Shown: in pieces, positions 1 to 8,307 of the stretch | Layout: every line of letters starts with the position of its first letter | Numbering within the stretch: position 1 is the first letter of the stretch | Program-made: the position numbers and the translations under genes | Assembly (NCBI GenBank): GCA_014379965.1 | Contig: JACMKU010000068.1 | Span: 1-41,023, forward strand | From: Chitinophagaceae bacterium | Lineage (GTDB): Bacteria; Bacteroidota; Bacteroidia; Chitinophagales; Chitinophagaceae | Direction: 5' to 3' | Length of the DNA: 41,023 nt | Notes under the pieces: model-generated | Database searches by the model: none | What the model saw: the letters and a program-made list of their open reading frames with translations, nothing else | Told to the model about the DNA's origin: nothing

Positions 1-1
1 C

Positions 2-139
2 ATACATCCACCATCAAATTCCTACGCATACAACCAGGCTTACACTCTTCAGTCCGGTATAAAGTATAAGATCCGCGTGGTAGCGGACGATGCGGCGTCC
101 CATTCCGTGTTTAAGTCGGTAGAGGTTACTTGTAATTAA
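2..139 (+). CDS. C-terminal end of an unidentified protein (partial)
   Basis: An open frame enters from the left edge and runs 45 codons to a TAA stop. The visible tail is rich in Tyr, Ser and Val with alternating hydrophobic residues (for example YKIRVVADD and FKSVEVTCN), which reads like the last beta strands of an Ig-like or fibronectin-type exported domain. The frame is fixed by the stop and the protein-like composition. Nothing visible identifies the family and the start lies outside the window. Its distance from trmD and the palindrome between them suggest it is not co-transcribed with trmD. Confidence 0.6.
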   Translation: MHPPSNSYAYNQAYTLQSGIKYKIRVVADDAASHSVFKSVEVTCN

Positions 140-209
140 ACTGTCTCAAAGGCCAGAAAGGTATTGAGAGGGTAAGACCGACTAGTTAACTACCATTTGT
201 GTTTCTTAC

Positions 210-411
210 CCGACGATGTCTCGCCCAACAGTGTCCACAACTTAAATGAATTTCCCGGGCGGACTCGTCGTGGAGGGAAAGGTCGTTTTGAACCTCACTT
301 ATACTATATAGGTTTTCACCAATCCGCTTTTTTTCGAAGTGATCTACAACGACGAGTCCGCCCGCGTGCATTTCTTAGGTCATTGTGTCCTTGCGGGCGA
401 GACATCGTCGG
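210..411. repeat. About 200-bp imperfect palindrome upstream of trmD
   Basis: Most of the 359-bp gap before trmD is a palindrome with two nested pairs of near-perfect arms. The outer pair is CGACGATGTCTCGCCC near 210-225 against its complement at 395-411. The inner pair is GGGCGGACTCGTCGT at 257-271 against its complement at 348-362. DNA between outer and inner arms is still roughly complementary but diverged, and the centre (about 273-347) is AT-rich. Short frames on both strands cross it but look like by-products of the symmetry. It could be a small MITE- or REP-like element or a large transcribed hairpin in the trmD leader. No second copy was seen in the window. Confidence 0.7.
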
Positions 412-498
412 AGAAAGCGGCTGTGGGGGAAGATTGGACTCAACCTTACTCATACTGTAATTGAATTCTTGATCCGAATCCCTTTCTATCTTTGTCGC

Positions 499-1179
499 AT
501 GCGGATAGACATTCTCTCGGTACTACCAGAACTCCTGAAAAGCCCCTTAGAGCACAGCATCATGAAAAGGGCGCAAGACAAAGGCCTGCTCGAAGTACAT
601 CTCCATCACCTTCGTAAATGGGCTGTGAACGAATATGGCCAGATCGACGATTATCAATATGGCGGAGGCGCGGGCATGGTGATGATGCCCGAGCCGCTGG
701 CGAAAGCAATCGAGGAATTATGTGCTGAACGCAAGTACGACGAGATCATTTACCTGACGCCCGATGGCGAGAACCTTAACCAAAGAATAGCCAATACCCT
801 TTCTCTTAAAGAAAACTTATTGATGATCTGCGGCCACTACAAAGGCATTGATGAGCGCATTAGGGAGCAGTATGTCACTAAGGAGATATCGATTGGCGAC
901 TATGTACTAAGCGGCGGAGAATTGGCAGCAGCAGTATTAGTAGATGCGATAGGAAGGTTGTTACCGGGGGTGTTGAACGACGAGACCTCTGCCCTCTTCG
1001 ATTCTTTCCAGGACAATCTATTAGCTCCACCGGTATATACGCGTCCCGAAGATTTTCGGGGCAGCAAAGTACCCGATGTACTCATGAGCGGCGATCATAG
1101 GAAGATCGAAGAATGGCGCCATGAACAGTCAGTACAACGAACGCGCGACCGGCGACCCGGTCTGCTCGATGAATCCTGA
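499..1179 (+). CDS. trmD: tRNA (guanine-N1-)-methyltransferase TrmD
   Basis: TrmD transfers a methyl group from S-adenosylmethionine to N1 of G37 in tRNAs reading CNN and some other codons, preventing +1 frameshifting. The frame is open from 385, but the ATG at 499 begins the normal [12 protein letters not shown]-terminus and gives 226 residues, the usual family length. Visible family blocks are GGGAGMVM (55-62), the trefoil-knot SAM site [15 protein letters not shown] (107-121) and [11 protein letters not shown] (131-141). The C-terminal PEDFRG and [11 protein letters not shown] blocks are also typical. It is not flanked here by rpsP, rimM or rplS, its frequent partners in other phyla, and it appears to stand alone behind the palindrome. 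Confidence 0.97.
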   Translation: MRIDILSVLPELLKSPLEHSIMKRAQDKGLLEVHLHHLRKWAVNEYGQIDDYQYGGGAGMVMMPEPLAKAIEELCAERKYDEIIYLTPDGENLNQRIANTLSLKENLLMICGHYKGIDERIREQYVTKEISIGDYVLSGGELAAAVLVDAIGRLLPGVLNDETSALFDSFQDNLLAPPVYTRPEDFRGSKVPDVLMSGDHRKIEEWRHEQSVQRTRDRRPGLLDES

Positions 1180-1191
1180 ACGATGATTTTT

Positions 1192-1269
1192 TTAGAAGGG
1201 AAGCAATACCTGTAACAAGAAATAATAAACCAGGATCAGTATTACATTCACTGCGATGGTTATTTTCAT
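1192..1269 (-). CDS. Possible 25-residue single-span membrane peptide
   Basis: On the minus strand an ATG at 1269 opens a 25-codon frame, MKITIAVNVILILVYYFLLQ and five more residues, ending in TAA at 1192. It is nearly all hydrophobic and would form one membrane span. It lies in the 273-bp gap between trmD and the GT9 gene, convergent with trmD and 13 bases from its stop. There is no Shine-Dalgarno sequence, which is normal in this phylum. AT-rich DNA often yields such frames by chance, so this is only a candidate. The rest of the gap (1270-1452) holds nothing else I can name. Confidence 0.25.
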   Translation of the reverse strand: MKITIAVNVILILVYYFLLQVLLPF

Positions 1270-1452
1270 AAGATACAGTTTTGGTTATCCTATAGGTGCA
1301 TTAAACATGCCAAAGGGCAGTTATCCACATAGGAGAACTACATCCATCAACATGAATAAACGTCAAGTAGAATGTCTGGATTTTACAAGGCATGAAAGCG
1401 CTTTTGGATGAAAACAACAACTGCGCTAATATTGGTATTCAATCTCTTTTAA

Positions 1453-2601
1453 GTGAGGCTCCGCAGTAAACAGCAGTTAGACAAATATCTCGGTAATTTC
1501 CTCATCGCCATTCATCTCGTGGCAGCAAAAACACTTGGATGGATACTTCGAAGAAATCATTCATTGAATCCACCACCACAAAACATCATTTTCATAAAGA
1601 TCATGGGCATTGGAAGTGTATTGATGGCAGCGGATGGAATAATGGCAATCAGAGCACGATATACCGGCACGCGATTGATTCTTCTTGCCAATCGATCGGT
1701 GATCAATGGCATTAGACCCACTTCACTTTTCGACGAATACTGGGAGTATGACGATAATTCTTTCAGCCTTGCTTTCATAAGCACTATGAAAAATCTAATG
1801 CGTGCATGGAAAACGAAAGGCAAGTGGATATCGAACCTCGAAGTGTATTCTAAGCTTACTACTATTTTTTCCTTATGGACTTGCGCGCGCAACCGGTTTG
1901 ATTTTTTCTTCAACGAAGTCTCTTTTCGAAAGAACATAAATACACATCCTGTTTATTTTAACCAATTCTCGCTCGCCCATGAGAATTACGACCGGATGGC
2001 GAATGCAATGGGAGCTACAATAGAAAGGAAGTTTGAGATGCCCGGGCTTCCAATCGATCAACGTGAACATCGTTCAAAGAAATACATCGTCATCAACAAC
2101 ACCTGCAGCGAACTCGCCAGGGAACGATTGTATCCCAACCAACTTCTTGCCCAGTTGTGCCGCGAACTTTTTACCCGGTACCAGGCGCCTATCTTGTTGT
2201 CGGGTACCCTTGGTGATCGTGATGACCTTGAACGTATGATAAAGGAGACAGGATTGAGTGATCTACCCATCACCAATATTGCCGGTCAGCATTCCATTGA
2301 AAGTTTCATTGCCTTACTTTATAATGAATGTCGCTTGTTGATCACAGTCGACAGTGCGCCCTTGCACTACGCCTATCGCCTCGGTGTACCGCTTGTCGCT
2401 CTGTGGGGACCAACACACCCGGTCACGCGAATGATTGAATCAACGTCCAGCCGTGCGATATACCTGGCTGTGCGTTGTTCGCCCTGCACACATCATACAT
2501 CAGTCCTACCTTGCGGCGGAGATAATATTTGCATGAAGCATATGGAAGTTAGTCTTGTGATGGGAAAAGTAGAAGAGGTAATGAATTCAACCAGTAAATG
2601 A
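1453..2601 (+). CDS. Glycosyltransferase family 9 (heptosyltransferase-like)
   Basis: This 382-residue protein has the two-lobed GT-B layout of family 9, which transfers sugars such as heptose from nucleotide donors to lipopolysaccharide or other glycans on the cytoplasmic face of the inner membrane. The N-terminal lobe has IIFIKIMGIGSVLMA near residue 45, matching the glycine-rich start of GT9 enzymes. The donor-binding lobe carries DSAPLHYAYRLGVPLVALWG near residue 300, the diagnostic GT9 block. A Cys-rich tail (CSPC, LPCGGDNIC) is common in Bacteroidota members. The GTG at 1453 starts the frame. Its stop overlaps the start of the next gene by four bases (ATGA), so the two are probably translationally coupled. 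Donor and acceptor cannot be predicted. Confidence 0.88.
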   Translation: MRLRSKQQLDKYLGNFLIAIHLVAAKTLGWILRRNHSLNPPPQNIIFIKIMGIGSVLMAADGIMAIRARYTGTRLILLANRSVINGIRPTSLFDEYWEYDDNSFSLAFISTMKNLMRAWKTKGKWISNLEVYSKLTTIFSLWTCARNRFDFFFNEVSFRKNINTHPVYFNQFSLAHENYDRMANAMGATIERKFEMPGLPIDQREHRSKKYIVINNTCSELARERLYPNQLLAQLCRELFTRYQAPILLSGTLGDRDDLERMIKETGLSDLPITNIAGQHSIESFIALLYNECRLLITVDSAPLHYAYRLGVPLVALWGPTHPVTRMIESTSSRAIYLAVRCSPCTHHTSVLPCGGDNICMKHMEVSLVMGKVEEVMNSTSK

Positions 2602-3896
2602 GTAGGAGAACTATTACAATACTAGTATTCGTATTCTGCTATGCCCTGATCCTCTATCGATGGGCACGAATTCCTGTTTCAGACACGACTACGGAAGCCA
2701 GGGTAGGTGTCTATGGCGATGCGTTCAGCAGTCGCAACGTTCATTCCGCTGCAATGTGGTTCAGGCAAATCGGGTACACAAAGACAAAAGGTCTCCCTGT
2801 ATTTAATTATGCAGGCAATTATAATCAGTCGGCGGTCGAGGTCTACACTCACTATCCCCCTCTTCCCGATATTATCGGGGGCATCATTGCCAGGGTGTTG
2901 AACACTAACGAGGCATCGCTGCTTGCCGTCTTCCCACTCCTGCTTTCAATATTTTTCTTCTTTCACCTTCGCAAAGTCTTACAAAAAATAGTCCCGGGTG
3001 AAAACGCAGCGTCTCTCTCCTGGATACTTTTAGTCACCAGTTGTTATTTCATTTGCTGGGCCGACGATCTTCACCAACATCTTTACACGGAGCTTTTGAA
3101 ATGGGTTTATATTGGATTGCTCTACCGCCTCCTGACCGCTGAACCAAAACCATGGATGTTGCCCACCCTATGTGTGATCTTTTTCCTACAGTCATTACTC
3201 ACCTTTGAATCCATTCCCTTCCTGGGTATTGTTACTGTGGGCTTCTTTCTTCTTTTCAGGAAAAGGTTGTTTCACCCCGCGTGCTTGTTGCTGTTGGCTA
3301 TGCCCGTGATAGGCGTAGCGCTGCATTTGTATCAAAACTATCTCTACCTCGGTACATGGGAGGCGGTGATGGCTGACATGAAAAATGCCGCGTTGAAAAG
3401 GATGACCGGAACAGGAGAACTCGGTAACGAACTTGGGAGGTCTGTGCAGGGGTACGACTTCCTAAAAATGTGGACTTTTGAATTATGGTTCAGAATCGGC
3501 AGGATGTTCACCCTCCCCGGCATTTCCTTCATCATCATCTCCGCATTTGCATTGAGAGACATGTATTATCGTCACTCTATTCATTTTCGAATGGCGATCA
3601 TATTCTTCCTGGCAGGCATTGCATGGATCTTCGTGATGCCACAGCATGCCGTCATTCATACATTCACCGTTAAACACCTGGGCGTCTTCGTAGCCTTTAT
3701 ATCTGGCTATGGCCTGATGCAATATTTCGCGTTGGTTAAAAAACATTTCGCCACAGGCCTTTTACACTGGCGTATTCTTCATGTCGTCTTCATCGCATTT
3801 ACCTGTTATGGATTTCTTCTCAACCAATTCTATTATGTCTATCTCAAGTTCGGCTTCGCCTATCCCCATCTTGGCACCCGGGCCTACCTATGGTGA
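2598..3896 (+). CDS. Polytopic membrane protein, possible GT-C glycosyltransferase
   Basis: A 432-residue protein with about ten hydrophobic spans. It starts with a TM helix (residues 5-22), followed by a long outward loop with acidic residues and a HYPPLP motif near residue 86. That plan resembles GT-C fold transferases (GT39/PMT-like), which use polyprenyl-phosphate sugars on the periplasmic side, but I cannot point to a diagnostic family signature. It starts inside the stop of the GT9 gene (ATGA overlap), so the two likely act on the same glycan or envelope product. The family assignment is inference from topology and neighbour. Confidence 0.7.
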   Translation: MSRRTITILVFVFCYALILYRWARIPVSDTTTEARVGVYGDAFSSRNVHSAAMWFRQIGYTKTKGLPVFNYAGNYNQSAVEVYTHYPPLPDIIGGIIARVLNTNEASLLAVFPLLLSIFFFFHLRKVLQKIVPGENAASLSWILLVTSCYFICWADDLHQHLYTELLKWVYIGLLYRLLTAEPKPWMLPTLCVIFFLQSLLTFESIPFLGIVTVGFFLLFRKRLFHPACLLLLAMPVIGVALHLYQNYLYLGTWEAVMADMKNAALKRMTGTGELGNELGRSVQGYDFLKMWTFELWFRIGRMFTLPGISFIIISAFALRDMYYRHSIHFRMAIIFFLAGIAWIFVMPQHAVIHTFTVKHLGVFVAFISGYGLMQYFALVKKHFATGLLHWRILHVVFIAFTCYGFLLNQFYYVYLKFGFAYPHLGTRAYLW

Positions 3897-3965
3897 AAGG
3901 TGCACGCTTGCCGAAAACTAGAAGTGTCTCATTGCCGATCTCCCTGGTGAGCGGTGAGGGAGTGC

Positions 3966-4084
3966 ATGGTGAATAGTGAGTGGTGAATGGCACACCGATC
4001 TAGAAGAAGACCTACAGGTTCGAAACCATAGAAGAATTTCAGAATAAGTGAACCACTCACCATTCACCACTCACTATTCACCAT
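3966..4084. repeat. Hairpin element A1: 25-bp perfect arms of GTGAATAGTGAGTGG words
   Basis: Left arm 3966-3990 is exactly complementary to 4060-4084, separated by a 69-nt core. The arms are built from variants of the word GGTGAAT/AGTGAGT, and further degenerate copies extend outward (about 3947-3965 and 4085-4090). It lies between two genes on the same strand. It occupies the middle of the 366-bp gap 3897-4262. The remainder, 4091-4262, is AT-rich and probably carries the desaturase promoter, though no clean TAnnTTTG site was found. Confidence 0.85.
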
Positions 4085-4262
4085 TCACCTCATAATGGGC
4101 TGTTTGTGATAATTTTATCCCCATGAAAGCAATAAAAATCTATGTTATTTTAGAAGCAAATCAAGTAATTTCACCCTGTTTCATTACTCTTTTTGCATAA
4201 ACCGGAGTATTTTCGCTGATTGTCAATGTTCAGGAAAGCCCGATAATCTTTTAATCACCATA

Positions 4263-5369
4263 ATGAAGCCACTTCCCACACTCACTGATCCCATTTATAT
4301 ACCGAAGGAGAAATTCTCTGCTTACGACAGGTTCTGGCTGCGCTTCATCAACGATTCCAGGGACCTTCCTTTCATCTATTTGCTTACAGCAATTCATATA
4401 CTTGTAATCCCGGCAGCGATCATTCTTTACACACCTTTATTACAAGGCTGGCAGTGGTGGTTGGCTTATATTCCTTATTTCTACGTATCCCAGATGTATT
4501 TCAAAGGCCGATTTGGCCTGATGCTGCATTGCATCAGTCATCGCAAGCTTTTTAAGAAACCATACAACTGGTTATACCATTGGACAATCTGGGGAGTTTG
4601 TCCCTTCTTCGGTCATACACCTGAAACTTATTTCGTCCACCACATGGCCATGCACCACGTGGAGAATAATATGCCTGACGATGCCAGCAGTACGCTACCC
4701 TACCAGAGGGATAGTCTGAGGGGGTTCATCAAGTATGTCTCGAGGTTCCTGTTCCTCGGTTTCCGCGACACATTCATGTACCTGTTTTCACGCAAAAGAA
4801 AGAAATTGTATCTCCGTCTCACCTATGGCGAGATATCATTCTACCTGTTCTGCATTGGTATGTGCTTTGTAAACCTGCAGGCTACCGTATGGATCTTCAT
4901 CGTACCATTCGTCTTTGCCCGTGTGGTGATGATGCTTGGTAACTGGGCGCAACACTCCTTTCTCGATAAGGATGATCCCGAGGACATGTTCACCAGTGCG
5001 ATCAATTGCATCAACACCAAGTACAACCATACCTGCTGGAACGATGGCTATCATACTGTCCATCACCTGCGACCGGGTCTGCACTATACAGAAATTCCAG
5101 GTGAATTCCTGAAGCTGAAGGACAAGTTCGCTGAAAGAAAATCGCTCGTATTTAGCGACATTCATTACCTGCACATATTTGTATGGCTGATGACTAAGCG
5201 GTATGACAAACTCGCCGACAATCTCGTAAACATCAATGGCACCACTTTCCAGAACAGGGAAGAGGCCATCGCATTGATGAAGACGAGGACGAAGAAGATC
5301 ATTTACAATAATCCTTCGCAGCCAGCCGAAGTGATTGTAAAGCGACCCGCCGTCAGCAACTACGTGTAG
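4263..5369 (+). CDS. Membrane fatty acid desaturase-type protein
   Basis: A 368-residue integral membrane di-iron oxygenase of the FA_desaturase superfamily. All three histidine clusters are present: HCISH (89-93), HHMAMHH (126-132) and HTVHH (264-268), with an extra His at 231. Hydrophobic segments lie at about 38-60, 65-80, 190-205 and 208-228. Such enzymes insert double bonds into, or hydroxylate, acyl chains of membrane lipids using O2. The spacing and the WNDGYHTVHHLRPGLHY block are intact, so it should be active. Substrate and regiochemistry are not predictable. The start ATG at 4263 is supported by a plausible N-terminus. It appears monocistronic, bounded by hairpin elements on both sides. 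Confidence 0.88.
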   Translation: MKPLPTLTDPIYIPKEKFSAYDRFWLRFINDSRDLPFIYLLTAIHILVIPAAIILYTPLLQGWQWWLAYIPYFYVSQMYFKGRFGLMLHCISHRKLFKKPYNWLYHWTIWGVCPFFGHTPETYFVHHMAMHHVENNMPDDASSTLPYQRDSLRGFIKYVSRFLFLGFRDTFMYLFSRKRKKLYLRLTYGEISFYLFCIGMCFVNLQATVWIFIVPFVFARVVMMLGNWAQHSFLDKDDPEDMFTSAINCINTKYNHTCWNDGYHTVHHLRPGLHYTEIPGEFLKLKDKFAERKSLVFSDIHYLHIFVWLMTKRYDKLADNLVNINGTTFQNREEAIALMKTRTKKIIYNNPSQPAEVIVKRPAVSNYV

Positions 5370-5371
5370 CT

Positions 5372-5440
5372 TTTGTTTAGTTGCTTGGTTTCTTTGTTAC
5401 TTAGTTGCTTCGCCCAAGAAACCAGGCAACCAGGCAACCA
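5372..5440. repeat. Hairpin element D: TTAGTTGCTTGGTTTC words
   Basis: Three bases after the desaturase stop begins a run of words TTAGTTGCTTGG/TTTCTTTGTTAC. It is followed by an imperfect complementary run of AAGAAACCAGGCAACCAGG. The best stem is TGGTTTCTT at 5386-5394 with its complement at 5416-5424. It could end the desaturase transcript, although the same architecture elsewhere in the window also occurs between divergent genes. Confidence 0.65.
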
Positions 5441-5496
5441 AGCCCCACACAACCAGCACTTAGCCTATCTTTATCGTTCAAATTCGCAACGACCTT

Positions 5497-7197
5497 ATGT
5501 CTTCCTTTACCATAAGTGGCAACCTCGTAGACGTGCATCAACAAGAGATCTACGCAGCAGAAGTAAGAGTAGAGGATGGAAAAATCATCTCCATCAACCG
5601 CCGCTCCCAGGATTCACAGCCCTCCAAGCCTCATGAACAGGTTTTCATTCTACCTGGGTTTATCGATAGTCATGTACACATAGAAAGTTCAATGCTGGTG
5701 CCATCGGAATTCGCACGCCTGGCAGTGGTTCACGGTACAGTCGCAACGGTTAGCGATCCACACGAGATCGCTAATGTCTGCGGAATGGAAGGCGTAGACT
5801 TCATGATCGACAATGGGAAGACGGTGCCCTTCAAGTTTAACTTCGGCGCACCCAGCTGTGTTCCCGCTACGGTATTTGAAACGGCCGGCGCCGCACTCGA
5901 CTCGAATGATGTAACCAAACTGCTGCAACGTGATGAGATCAAATATCTCAGTGAGATGATGAACTTTCCTGGCGTTCTCCATGGCGACAGCGAAGTGATG
6001 AAGAAGATCAACGCAGCGCACCGGTTGCTGAAGCCAGTCGATGGCCATGCTCCCGGGTTGAGAGGAGAGCAGGCCAAGCAATATATCGCAGCCGGCATCA
6101 CTACAGATCATGAATGCTTTACCAGCGAGGAGGCACTCGACAAGCTCCAAAACGGGATGAAGATCATCATTCGGGAAGGGAGTGCAGCCAGGAATTTCGA
6201 TGCATTGATCGGCCTGTTGAATGAGTATCCAAACCAGATGATGTTCTGCAGCGACGACAAGCATCCCGATAGTCTTGTAGTGGGCCACATCAACCAGCTT
6301 TGCGCAAGAGCTGTAGCGAAAGGCGTCGACATCTTCAAGATATTGAAAGCGGCTTGCGTTAACCCGGTGCTTCATTATCATCTGGATGTGGGGCAGCTTA
6401 GAGTAAATGACCCTGCAGACTTTGTCGTCTGCAAGGACCTGGAAAGATTCGAGGTAGTAAAGACATACATTAACGGTGAGCTTGTCGCAGAAAATGGCAG
6501 GTCGAATATCAATAGCCAGCCTACACAGACCGTCAATAATTTTTCTTGCAATAAAAAAGTCCCACAAGATTTCGAGATCACGACTGTGGACGAAGGCGAA
6601 ATCCTGAGTTCAAACTGGTTTCACGCGAACAGCCCCGAGGGTTTCGCCATTCCAGTGATCGAGGCACTCGATGGCCAGTTGATCACTAACCGAATTTCGA
6701 TGGAGATTCAACCCGGAGAAACTAGGCTGCGGGCGAATGCTTACCAGGACATACTTAAGATCGTAGTCGTGAATCGTTATCACGACGCACCGGTCGCAAA
6801 GGCCTTCATCAAGAACTTCGGACTCAAGCGCGGAGCACTTGCTTCCTCGGTCGCCCACGATAGCCATAATATTGTAGCAGTTGGTGTCGACGATCAAAGC
6901 ATATGTGACGCGGTTAACGGGGTGATTGATGATAGAGGCGGTATCTGTTGTGTGGATGGCAGTCGAACGGAAGGGTTAGCGCTGCCCGTCGCCGGATTGA
7001 TGAGCCCCGACGATGGATACCTGGTCGCAGAGCGGTATGCGGCCCTCGATTTGCTGGCAAAGGACATGGGTTCTACCCTGTCGTCGCCGTTCATGACACT
7101 ATCCTTCATGGCGCTGCTTGTAATCCCCCATCTCAAACTAAGCGACCTTGGCCTTTTCGATGGCGACAAGTTTGAATTCGTTACTGCAGCAGGTTAA
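5497..7197 (+). CDS. ade: Adenine deaminase
   Basis: This 566-residue amidohydrolase-superfamily protein should convert adenine to hypoxanthine plus ammonia in purine salvage, using a dinuclear metal centre. Visible landmarks are [11 protein letters not shown] with the HxH pair at residues 59 and 61, [11 protein letters not shown] after about residue 86, [16 protein letters not shown] and [12 protein letters not shown]. The C-terminal half contains the family-specific GGICCVDG and LPVAGLMS blocks that distinguish adenine deaminase (AdeC type) from dihydroorotases and other relatives. Length matches the family. Upstream, positions 5441-5496 separate it from hairpin D. A long antisense frame across it is a shadow. 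Confidence 0.95.
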   Translation: MSSFTISGNLVDVHQQEIYAAEVRVEDGKIISINRRSQDSQPSKPHEQVFILPGFIDSHVHIESSMLVPSEFARLAVVHGTVATVSDPHEIANVCGMEGVDFMIDNGKTVPFKFNFGAPSCVPATVFETAGAALDSNDVTKLLQRDEIKYLSEMMNFPGVLHGDSEVMKKINAAHRLLKPVDGHAPGLRGEQAKQYIAAGITTDHECFTSEEALDKLQNGMKIIIREGSAARNFDALIGLLNEYPNQMMFCSDDKHPDSLVVGHINQLCARAVAKGVDIFKILKAACVNPVLHYHLDVGQLRVNDPADFVVCKDLERFEVVKTYINGELVAENGRSNINSQPTQTVNNFSCNKKVPQDFEITTVDEGEILSSNWFHANSPEGFAIPVIEALDGQLITNRISMEIQPGETRLRANAYQDILKIVVVNRYHDAPVAKAFIKNFGLKRGALASSVAHDSHNIVAVGVDDQSICDAVNGVIDDRGGICCVDGSRTEGLALPVAGLMSPDDGYLVAERYAALDLLAKDMGSTLSSPFMTLSFMALLVIPHLKLSDLGLFDGDKFEFVTAAG

Positions 7198-7433
7198 GAT
7201 TGGTCATAATTGCAGAACTGCACTTCTTCCCATCACCTTAATAAAGCCATTTAACCGGCAAATTGGCGGGCAATTCCACACACGTCGGTGCTGATGATGC
7301 ACACGACGTTAAACGTGACAATGTATTCATTGTCTTGCGATTCAAAAGGCATTTGCAAGCAGGAAAAAAAATTGGCATCCCGTTTGGCTTACCATGATAG
7401 AACGAAACAAACATCACTTTCAATTCACAGGAT

Positions 7434-7754
7434 ATGAAAAAGTCGTTTGGGATAGCATCGGTAGAAAGCAAGGCAGTGTTTCATGAAGAGGCCTTTGAAG
7501 ATTTTATCAATAATGCAATGCCTGCAAGGATCTACATGGCGAATGAAAGTGATCAGTTTAGCTCTAACTATAAGAACATTGATTGGTGTGGTGCCTATAC
7601 GCCATTTAACGGCAGTGTCGATATCCTCTGCCGGTCCAACAGGAAAGGTGAACTTAAGCGTTTAAGCATTCCCTCCAACACGCTATTCCTTGTTATCTGT
7701 ACTAAAGAATACGGGGGAAATTACAAGGTGGCATGGACGTGCTCTATGTCGTGA
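7434..7754 (+). CDS. Small protein of unknown function, paralogue-like pair member 1
   Basis: A 106-residue protein without signal peptide or membrane span. I do not recognise a family. Its C-terminus, FLVICTKEYGGNYKVAWTCS, matches the pattern of the C-terminus of the next gene, FLFTCTKGKDGFYKLGWSSS (FLxxCTKxxxGxYKxxW). Both start MKK and have a similar length, so the two look like an old tandem duplication. The start at 7434 gives the MKK N-terminus. The 236-bp gap before it (7198-7433) shows no other gene. Hairpin B1 lies between the two copies. It is probably cytoplasmic; the role is unknown. Confidence 0.7.
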   Translation: MKKSFGIASVESKAVFHEEAFEDFINNAMPARIYMANESDQFSSNYKNIDWCGAYTPFNGSVDILCRSNRKGELKRLSIPSNTLFLVICTKEYGGNYKVAWTCSMS

Positions 7755-7778
7755 ATTTTAATCCGTAACCTTCTTTAT

Positions 7779-7910
7779 CGTTTAACGTTTAAGGGTTTAA
7801 CGTTTAACGTTCCTCAGATTGAACAGTTCTTCTGGTTGTGCGTCAGCATTTAGATCCTATAACAAATGACTTTTCAACCTGAAGAACGTTAAACGTTAAA
7901 CCGTTAAACG
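7779..7910. repeat. Hairpin element B1: TTTAACG-word arms
   Basis: Left arm 7779-7812 carries repeats of CGTTTAA with the interruption AAGGG. Right arm 7884-7910 carries the complement. A perfect 19-bp stem forms between 7794-7812 (GGTTTAACGTTTAACGTTC) and 7884-7902. The 71-nt core begins CTCAGATTGAACAGTT, similar to the cores of other B elements. It separates the two paralogue-like small genes. Confidence 0.85.
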
Positions 7911-7944
7911 TCCCAATCCAGCCTTCTGAAAACTTTCACATTTT

Positions 7945-7958
7945 GAAAGTATACTTTC
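7945..7958. promoter_or_regulatory. 14-bp perfect palindrome, candidate operator
   Basis: GAAAGTATACTTTC is a perfect palindrome 55 bp before the ATG at 8013, preceded at about 7928-7937 by the related GAAAACTTTC. Perfect dyads of this size between a repeat element and a start codon are typical of dimeric repressor sites. No regulator gene adjoins it, so the binding protein is unknown. Confidence 0.35.
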
Positions 7959-8012
7959 TTCTGATTATTGCATCTTACTATGACAAGAGCTTTAACCTAT
8001 ACGGGAATTTTT

Positions 8013-8303
8013 ATGAAAAAGGCATTACATATAACCGCAATTCTGGACCAGCCAAACCTCCTGGAGGATATGGTCGAGAAGCTGGCATACCGCCGGTACG
8101 ACGTGGGTTATAGCGATGCTGTCGTTCCCCAGACACTCAAGGCAGTCGATACTTCATCCACCGAGACCTATGTAAGCGGAACTGTTGCATTAAAAGATGG
8201 CAAAAATATAATCAACATGCCATTCATTACCTGCTTCTTGTTTACCTGCACCAAAGGCAAAGACGGCTTCTATAAACTCGGCTGGAGTTCTTCCCTATCC
8301 TGA
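8013..8303 (+). CDS. Small protein of unknown function, paralogue-like pair member 2
   Basis: With the ATG at 8013 this is a 96-residue protein beginning MKKALHITAILDQ. The frame continues upstream to ATGs at 7980 and 7968, but the MKK start matches its neighbour and lies beyond the palindromic site. It shares the C-terminal pattern FLxxCTKxxxGxYKxxW with the gene at 7434-7754 and has no signal peptide or membrane span. Its stop is four bases from the end of the convergent PD40/amidohydrolase gene. No family is recognised. Conservation of the C-terminal block suggests both copies are real proteins. Confidence 0.68.
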   Translation: MKKALHITAILDQPNLLEDMVEKLAYRRYDVGYSDAVVPQTLKAVDTSSTETYVSGTVALKDGKNIINMPFITCFLFTCTKGKDGFYKLGWSSSLS

Positions 8304-8307
8304 TTCC

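Noticed and set aside
186..460. Open frames of 61 and 87 codons on opposite strands upstream of trmD
   Set aside because: Both lie across the palindrome, whose symmetry keeps frames open on each strand; compositions are not protein-like.
1321..1329. Perfect DnaA-box consensus TTATCCACA
   Set aside because: A single site without further boxes, AT-rich unwinding repeats or replication genes nearby; expected by chance in a window of this size.
4013..4027. tRNA T-arm-like sequence CAGGTTCGAAACC in the A1 core
   Set aside because: No acceptor stem, D-arm or anticodon arm can be formed around it.
5689..6567. 292-codon antisense frame inside adenine deaminase
   Set aside because: Complementary to an intact, strongly conserved gene; typical codon-bias shadow.
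7779..7910. CRISPR-like look of the repeated TTTAACG words
   Set aside because: Words are contiguous without unique spacers, arms are inverted, and no cas genes are present.
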